From Chloroflexota bacterium (GTDB lineage: Bacteria > Chloroflexota > Chloroflexia > Chloroflexales > Herpetosiphonaceae): 64,000 nucleotides of DNA. The stretch spans positions 118,191 through 182,190 of the forward strand of contig JAIUOC010000013.1 in the NCBI GenBank assembly GCA_020161265.1, given 5' to 3'. Below are positions 59,906 through 64,000 of the stretch, piece after piece. Both the position numbers and the translations under genes were made by a program. The notes below the pieces were generated by a model. It saw nothing but the letters and a program-made list of their open reading frames with translations. It was not told the origin of the DNA and ran no database searches. Each line of letters begins with the position of its first letter. Position 1 is the stretch's first letter.

Positions 59906-61084
59906 TTACAACAACTCGAAAATGCCCGCAGCGCCCATACCACCGCCAATACACATCGTCACCATGCCGTAGCGGCCATTGCGGCGACGGAGTTCGTTGA
60001 TGATTTGGACGGTCAGTTTCGCGCCAGTACAGCCGAGTGGGTGACCCAAGGCGATTGCGCCACCATTGACGTTGGTTTTGCTTTCGTCGATGCCAAGCTC
60101 GCGAATAACCGCCAAGGCTTGAGCACCAAAAGCCTCGTTCAATTCGATCAAATCGATGTCGCTGAGATTCAAGCCAGTTTTCTTCAAAACTTTGGGAATC
60201 GCCACGACGGGGCCAATGCCCATGACTTCAGGCCCAACGCCACCAACTGCAAAACCAATAAAGCGAGCCAATGGTTTTAGCCCAAGTTCATCGGCTTTTT
60301 GGCGGTTCATCAAGAGCACGGCGGCAGCGCCATCGCTGGTTTGCGATGAATTGCCAGCGGTGACTGTGCCTTTGGCATGGAACACCGGGCGCAATTTGGC
60401 CAAGCCCTCTAAGGTCGTGTCGCGGCGTGGACCTTCATCGACCTTGACGGTTGCCGTGCTGCGTTTGATTGCGCCGCCAGCTTCGGCCTCAGCAAACTCA
60501 ACATCGACAGGCACAATTTCGTCAGCAAAGCGGCCTGCTTGAATTGCTTCGATCGCCTTCATATGCGAGCGATACGAGAAGGCATCGGCATCTTCGCGGC
60601 TAATGTTGAATTTGCGGGCAACATTTTCGGCGGTCAAGCCCATGTTGATGTAAATTTCGGGGTAGTGCTCGGCCATCCATGGGTTGGGTGCAAATTTGTT
60701 GCCCGACATTGGGACCATGCTCATCGATTCAGCGCCACCAGCGATGATCACATCAGCGCCGCCAGCCATAATTCGTTCAGCACCCAAGGCAATTGTTTGT
60801 AAGCCTGATGCGCAAAAACGATTGACGGTTTGAGCTGGCACATCGATTGGTAAGCCAGCGCGAAGCGATGCGATGCGAGCCATATTCAGGCCTTGCTCGC
60901 CCTCAGGCATGGCACAACCCAAAATCAAATCTTCGATTTCGCGTGGGTCGAGGCCTGGCGCTTGTTCAACCACAGCTTTAATCGCTGCTGCTGCCAAATC
61001 ATCAGGCCGACTATTGCGAAACATCCCGCGCTTGGATTTGCCGACGGCGGTTCGCGCACCAGCTACAATCACAGCTTCATTCAT
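59906..61084 (-). CDS. Acetyl-CoA C-acyltransferase (thiolase), FadA-type
   Basis: 392 residues. Nucleophile C91 in '[20 protein letters not shown]', His in '[20 protein letters not shown]', second Cys in '[20 protein letters not shown]'; '[20 protein letters not shown]' is typical of beta-oxidation thiolases. ATG 61084 (AGGAG nine bases upstream) is chosen; the in-frame extension to 61204 would translate repeat DNA. It is co-oriented with the hydroxyacyl-CoA dehydrogenase gene upstream, with a small helical-bundle gene between. Confidence 0.95.
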   Translation of the reverse strand: MNEAVIVAGARTAVGKSKRGMFRNSRPDDLAAAAIKAVVEQAPGLDPREIEDLILGCAMPEGEQGLNMARIASLRAGLPIDVPAQTVNRFCASGLQTIALGAERIMAGGADVIIAGGAESMSMVPMSGNKFAPNPWMAEHYPEIYINMGLTAENVARKFNISREDADAFSYRSHMKAIEAIQAGRFADEIVPVDVEFAEAEAGGAIKRSTATVKVDEGPRRDTTLEGLAKLRPVFHAKGTVTAGNSSQTSDGAAAVLLMNRQKADELGLKPLARFIGFAVGGVGPEVMGIGPVVAIPKVLKKTGLNLSDIDLIELNEAFGAQALAVIRELGIDESKTNVNGGAIALGHPLGCTGAKLTVQIINELRRRNGRYGMVTMCIGGGMGAAGIFELL

Positions 61085-61535
61085 CGTTGAATACTCCTTT
61101 ATGGGGATCGGGGTTTGGGGGCTGGGGATCGGTTTGGTAATCAATACCAGTTTCACTGACCCGACCAGTGGCTTGATTTGCTCGAAGCGAGCGTAACAAA
61201 CCATTGATTAAACGCCCAACTTGCCCGATTAATCCTTTGATTTCAAATAGTTGGCCTGGTTGAAGAAATCCCAACCGTTCTGCAAGCAGAATGTGAGTTT
61301 CAACTTCCATCAGCGAGCCACGCGCAATTGATAAAAAGCGAATGTATTCGGCTTGATACAGCCGACCATGGCCTTCAGCAATATTGGCCGGAATTGATGT
61401 CACTGCTCGACGTACTTGATTGGTTAGTCCAAATCGCTCTTCGGTTGGCATGGTTTGGGTCACGGCATAGACATTTGCTGCTAGATCCATTGCTTTTTGC
61501 CAAACTTCCAAATCCTTGAAACTGCGGATTGCCAT
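61077..61535 (-). CDS. Four-helix-bundle protein (23S rRNA-intervening-sequence family)
   Basis: 152 residues. '[20 protein letters not shown]', '[20 protein letters not shown]' and '[20 protein letters not shown]' are the marks of the S23/IVP four-helix-bundle family, of unknown role, often found as isolated genes. The normal family ends near '[15 protein letters not shown]'; here about 35 further residues (to '[16 protein letters not shown]') are read from phrase-repeat DNA and overlap the start of the thiolase gene by eight bases. Confidence 0.88.
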   Translation of the reverse strand: MAIRSFKDLEVWQKAMDLAANVYAVTQTMPTEERFGLTNQVRRAVTSIPANIAEGHGRLYQAEYIRFLSIARGSLMEVETHILLAERLGFLQPGQLFEIKGLIGQVGRLINGLLRSLRANQATGRVSETGIDYQTDPQPPNPDPHKGVFNDE

Positions 61536-61539
61536 TTAG

Positions 61540-61709
61540 CACCTCAATTCAAATCAATTGTTGCTTGAAAGTACAATGAATCTAGCGCGAATTTCGATAT
61601 TTAGGGTTTAGCGATCCCTGACCGCAAATTACATCGAGGGTTGGGTTGGGCTTCGGTAGAACGTTAACCTACCGATCCCCGACCCCCAACAACTAACCCC
61701 CAGACTTTA
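61540..61709. repeat. Intergenic phrase-repeat block 12
   Basis: Gene-free. Contains TTAGGGTTTAGCGATCCCTG, ACCTACCGATCCCCGACCCC and CCCAACAACTAACCCCCAGA, related to block 7. Confidence 0.6.
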
Positions 61710-64000
61710 CTAATTTCGCAATGGCTTGTTGTTTTGCAACATAAACATAATGCGTTCCATGGTCTTTGGTTCGCGGCAAAGTGCCAAGAATACCTCGCGT
61801 TCCATCGCCAAGAAATGCTCTTCATCGACCCATTGTGGGCTGCTGAGGTCACCGCCCGCAATTGCATAGGCCAGTTTGTTGCCGATAAACGCATCGTATT
61901 CGGAGATGTAGCCGCCTTGTTGCATCATCCACACGCCGACCCGCATTGCAGCCAAGCCATCGCGGCCAGCGGCATAGAGTTTTTCGCGGGCGGGCGGCGT
62001 AAAGCCAGCCGCTGCCAGATCAAGCACAAACTGCTTGGCACGACCTAGCAACTCATCGCCATTCATCACAATCCGATCGGCTTCGGTCACAAAGCCTTGA
62101 TCGCGAGCTTCAAAGGCGCTGGTGCCAACTTTGGCCATCCCAATTTGCTCGAATACCCGTTGCAAATATGGCGTTGGATCGCTTTCGGGAGCCAGTTTGA
62201 TGGCTGGAGTAATGATCCGGCGCACAAATTCTTTGACCCCGCCAGCCCCAGGAATTAAGCCAACCCCAACTTCAACCAAGCCCATATAGGTTTCTGCATG
62301 AGCAACAACTCTGTCGGAGTGTAAACTCATTTCACATGCACCACCCAATGCTAAATTATGAGGCGCTACCACTACTGGTATTGATGAATAACGAACACGC
62401 ATCATCGTATTTTGGAATGTTTTGATCGCAAAATTCAATTCATCATACTCTTGCTCAACAGCCATCATAAAGATCATTCCTACATTCGCTCCTGCGCTAA
62501 AGTTGGCTCCCTCATTGGAGATCACCAATCCTCTAAAATCTTTTTCTGCGATCTCGATCGATTTGTTGATCCCTTCGATCACTTCTGCACCAATGGAATT
62601 CATCTTCGTATTCCATTCTAAATTCACAATTCCATCGCCAATATCGGTAAGTGTTGCACCGCTGTTCTTCCATACTGTTTTTGTTGGACGGATGTTGTCT
62701 AACAAAATAAAGGATTCAGTTCCTGGTATCACTTTATAAGATTTAGAAGGAATATCATAATATTTGCGACTGCCATTTTCTAATTTATAGAATGCTGTTG
62801 CACCGCTACTAAGCATATCATAGATCCATTGTGATGGTTTGTTTCCGGCAGCTTCCATTGCTTTAACAGTTTCGGCAACACCCAATGCATCCCAGTATTC
62901 GAATGGACCAAGATCCCAGCCAAATCCGGCTTTCATGGCATCATCAATTTTGAAAAGCTCATCTGTGATCTCCGGAATACGATTGCTTACGTATGCAAAC
63001 AATCCATAGAAAGTAGCACGATAAAACTCACCCGCCTTATCGGTTCCGGCAGCCAACACTTTTACGCGCTCACGTAAATTATCGATCGTTTTTGTTTTTT
63101 CAAGTGTCGCAAACTTTGCTTTTACACTTGGTTTATATTCTAATGTTTTCAAGTCGAGTGAATGGATCTCCGATTTACCATTCGCTCCTTTTACTTTTTT
63201 AAAGAAACCTTGCTCTGTTTTACTTCCCAACCATTTATTCTCTACCATTTTGGCAACATAGGAAGGTAATTTGAAATATTCTTTTGCTTCATCATTCGGC
63301 ACCCCTGCAGCCAATCCATTGGCTACATGCACTAAGGTATCCAAACCAACCACATCACATGTTCTGAAGGTAGCCGATTTTGGGCGACCCAAAACAGGAC
63401 CTGTTAATTTATCCACTTCATCCACCGTCAAGCCCATTTTTTCTACCATATGGAATAGACTCATTATCCCGAAAACACCAATGCGGTTTGCGATAAATGC
63501 AGGTGTATCTTTACACAACACCATTGTTTTTCCTAAATACAATTCCCCATATTTCATCAAGAAATCGATCACTTCAGGAGATGTTTTTGGTGTAGGAATG
63601 ATCTCTAACAATTTTAAATAGCGGGGAGGATTAAAAAAGTGAGTTCCGCAGAAATGCTTTTGAAAATCTTCACTTCTTCCTTCGTTCATTAAATGAATAG
63701 GAATACCGGAAGTATTGGAAGAGATCAAGGTTCCAGGTTTGCGGTACTTCTCTACATTGTCAAACACCTGCTTTTTAATATCCAATCGTTCGATCACCAC
63801 TTCAATGATCCAATCACAATTGGCAATATCTTTCATATTGTCATCAAAATTTCCGGTAACAATACGTTTAGCAAAAGATTTACGGTAGATCGGAGAAGGA
63901 TTCGACTTTAATGCAAATGCTAAAGCATCATCCACGATCTTATTGCGTGATTTTTTATCGCTGCCGGCATCCTTGGGAACAATGTCCAGCAATAACACTT
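61710..64000 (-). CDS. 3-hydroxyacyl-CoA dehydrogenase / enoyl-CoA hydratase (partial, mosaic; runs off right edge)
   Basis: At least 763 residues; the N-terminus lies beyond the window (the GTG at 63998 is an internal Val). Order: NAD domain ('LLLDIVPKDAG', 'SSNTSGIPIHLMNEG'), the hydroxyacyl-CoA dehydrogenase signature ('GTHFFNPPRYLKLLEIIPTP', 'CKDTPAFIANRIGVFGIMSL'), second HAD domain ('GFGWDLGPFEYWDALG'), then a crotonase domain ('GANFSAGANVGMIFM', 'PHNLALGGACEMSLHSDRVV', 'YMGLVEVGVGLIPGAGGVKE'). It catalyses hydration and oxidation in beta-oxidation. Up to about 62285 the codons match the neighbours; beyond it they are AT-rich and the protein reads like a Bacteroidota homologue. It is upstream of, and co-oriented with, the thiolase. 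Confidence 0.9.
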   Translation of the reverse strand, partial: VLLLDIVPKDAGSDKKSRNKIVDDALAFALKSNPSPIYRKSFAKRIVTGNFDDNMKDIANCDWIIEVVIERLDIKKQVFDNVEKYRKPGTLISSNTSGIPIHLMNEGRSEDFQKHFCGTHFFNPPRYLKLLEIIPTPKTSPEVIDFLMKYGELYLGKTMVLCKDTPAFIANRIGVFGIMSLFHMVEKMGLTVDEVDKLTGPVLGRPKSATFRTCDVVGLDTLVHVANGLAAGVPNDEAKEYFKLPSYVAKMVENKWLGSKTEQGFFKKVKGANGKSEIHSLDLKTLEYKPSVKAKFATLEKTKTIDNLRERVKVLAAGTDKAGEFYRATFYGLFAYVSNRIPEITDELFKIDDAMKAGFGWDLGPFEYWDALGVAETVKAMEAAGNKPSQWIYDMLSSGATAFYKLENGSRKYYDIPSKSYKVIPGTESFILLDNIRPTKTVWKNSGATLTDIGDGIVNLEWNTKMNSIGAEVIEGINKSIEIAEKDFRGLVISNEGANFSAGANVGMIFMMAVEQEYDELNFAIKTFQNTMMRVRYSSIPVVVAPHNLALGGACEMSLHSDRVVAHAETYMGLVEVGVGLIPGAGGVKEFVRRIITPAIKLAPESDPTPYLQRVFEQIGMAKVGTSAFEARDQGFVTEADRIVMNGDELLGRAKQFVLDLAAAGFTPPAREKLYAAGRDGLAAMRVGVWMMQQGGYISEYDAFIGNKLAYAIAGGDLSSPQWVDEEHFLAMEREVFLALCREPKTMERIMFMLQNNKPLRN

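Overview
The window looks like a piece of a Chloroflexota chromosome, most likely Herpetosiphon or a close relative. This is inferred from gene content: Thr/Pro-linker surface proteins ending in 'LPLV', a BFN/DUF151 nuclease-family protein, an ANTAR regulator, CpXC and AIM24 proteins, beta-oxidation genes and moderate GC. No rRNA or other species marker is present. Two stretches differ in composition from the rest: an AT-rich two-gene island at about 42.9-45.4 kb, and the last ~1.7 kb, which reads like a Bacteroidota gene.

Layout. 1-5.7 kb (minus): gyrB, open at the left edge and carrying two inteins, then a membrane protein and a large secreted kelch protein. 6.1-10.6 kb (plus): pxpC, pyrD, a BFN-domain protein and an ANTAR response regulator. 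Between these lie two gene-free stretches full of DnaA-box-like words; genes to the left run leftward and most genes to the right run rightward, as expected around a replication origin. 10.7-14.2 kb (minus): a small membrane protein, a lipoprotein, an acetyltransferase and an AIM24 protein. 14.3-31.5 kb (all plus): fadD, two CpXC zinc proteins, an iron alcohol dehydrogenase, a multi-spanning membrane protein, pxpB, a thiolase, an SDR dehydrogenase, a glycosyltransferase, an SH3/NlpC-P60 cell-wall hydrolase, a DUF4230 protein, an MscS channel, pxpA and apt. 31.5-38.5 kb: a TPR protein, two adjacent Hsp90/HtpG paralogues and a convergent, stop-overlapping SpoIIE-type phosphatase followed by a CPBP protease.

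39.8-53.3 kb: an HD-domain protein, a low-GC small membrane gene, a cell-wall 5'-nucleotidase, the AT-rich island (predicted PD-(D/E)XK nuclease plus winged-helix partner), a fused acyl-ACP-reductase-like protein, small zinc-ribbon proteins, a PH-domain protein, an LVIVD-repeat lipoprotein, an alpha/beta hydrolase and an SSB with a neighbouring helical-repeat protein. 53.4-64 kb: tRNA-Thr, topA, cobS, acyl-CoA dehydrogenase, a C45-type hydrolase, a thiolase, a four-helix-bundle protein and a multifunctional 3-hydroxyacyl-CoA dehydrogenase/enoyl-CoA hydratase open at the right edge.

Together the genes supply a full fatty-acid beta-oxidation set (ligase, acyl-CoA dehydrogenase, hydratase/dehydrogenase, two thiolases) and all three subunits of 5-oxoprolinase (pxpA, pxpB, pxpC at three separate loci). 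The intergenic DNA is unusual: short phrases such as TTCGTGTCCTTCGTGGTT, GAACATAGAACATAGAGCAT and GGGGTCAGGGGCTAGGGATC recur in most of the longer gaps, on either strand. The best candidate for an undescribed system is the island at 42.9-45.4 kb, flanked by a second copy of the end of the 5'-nucleotidase gene.
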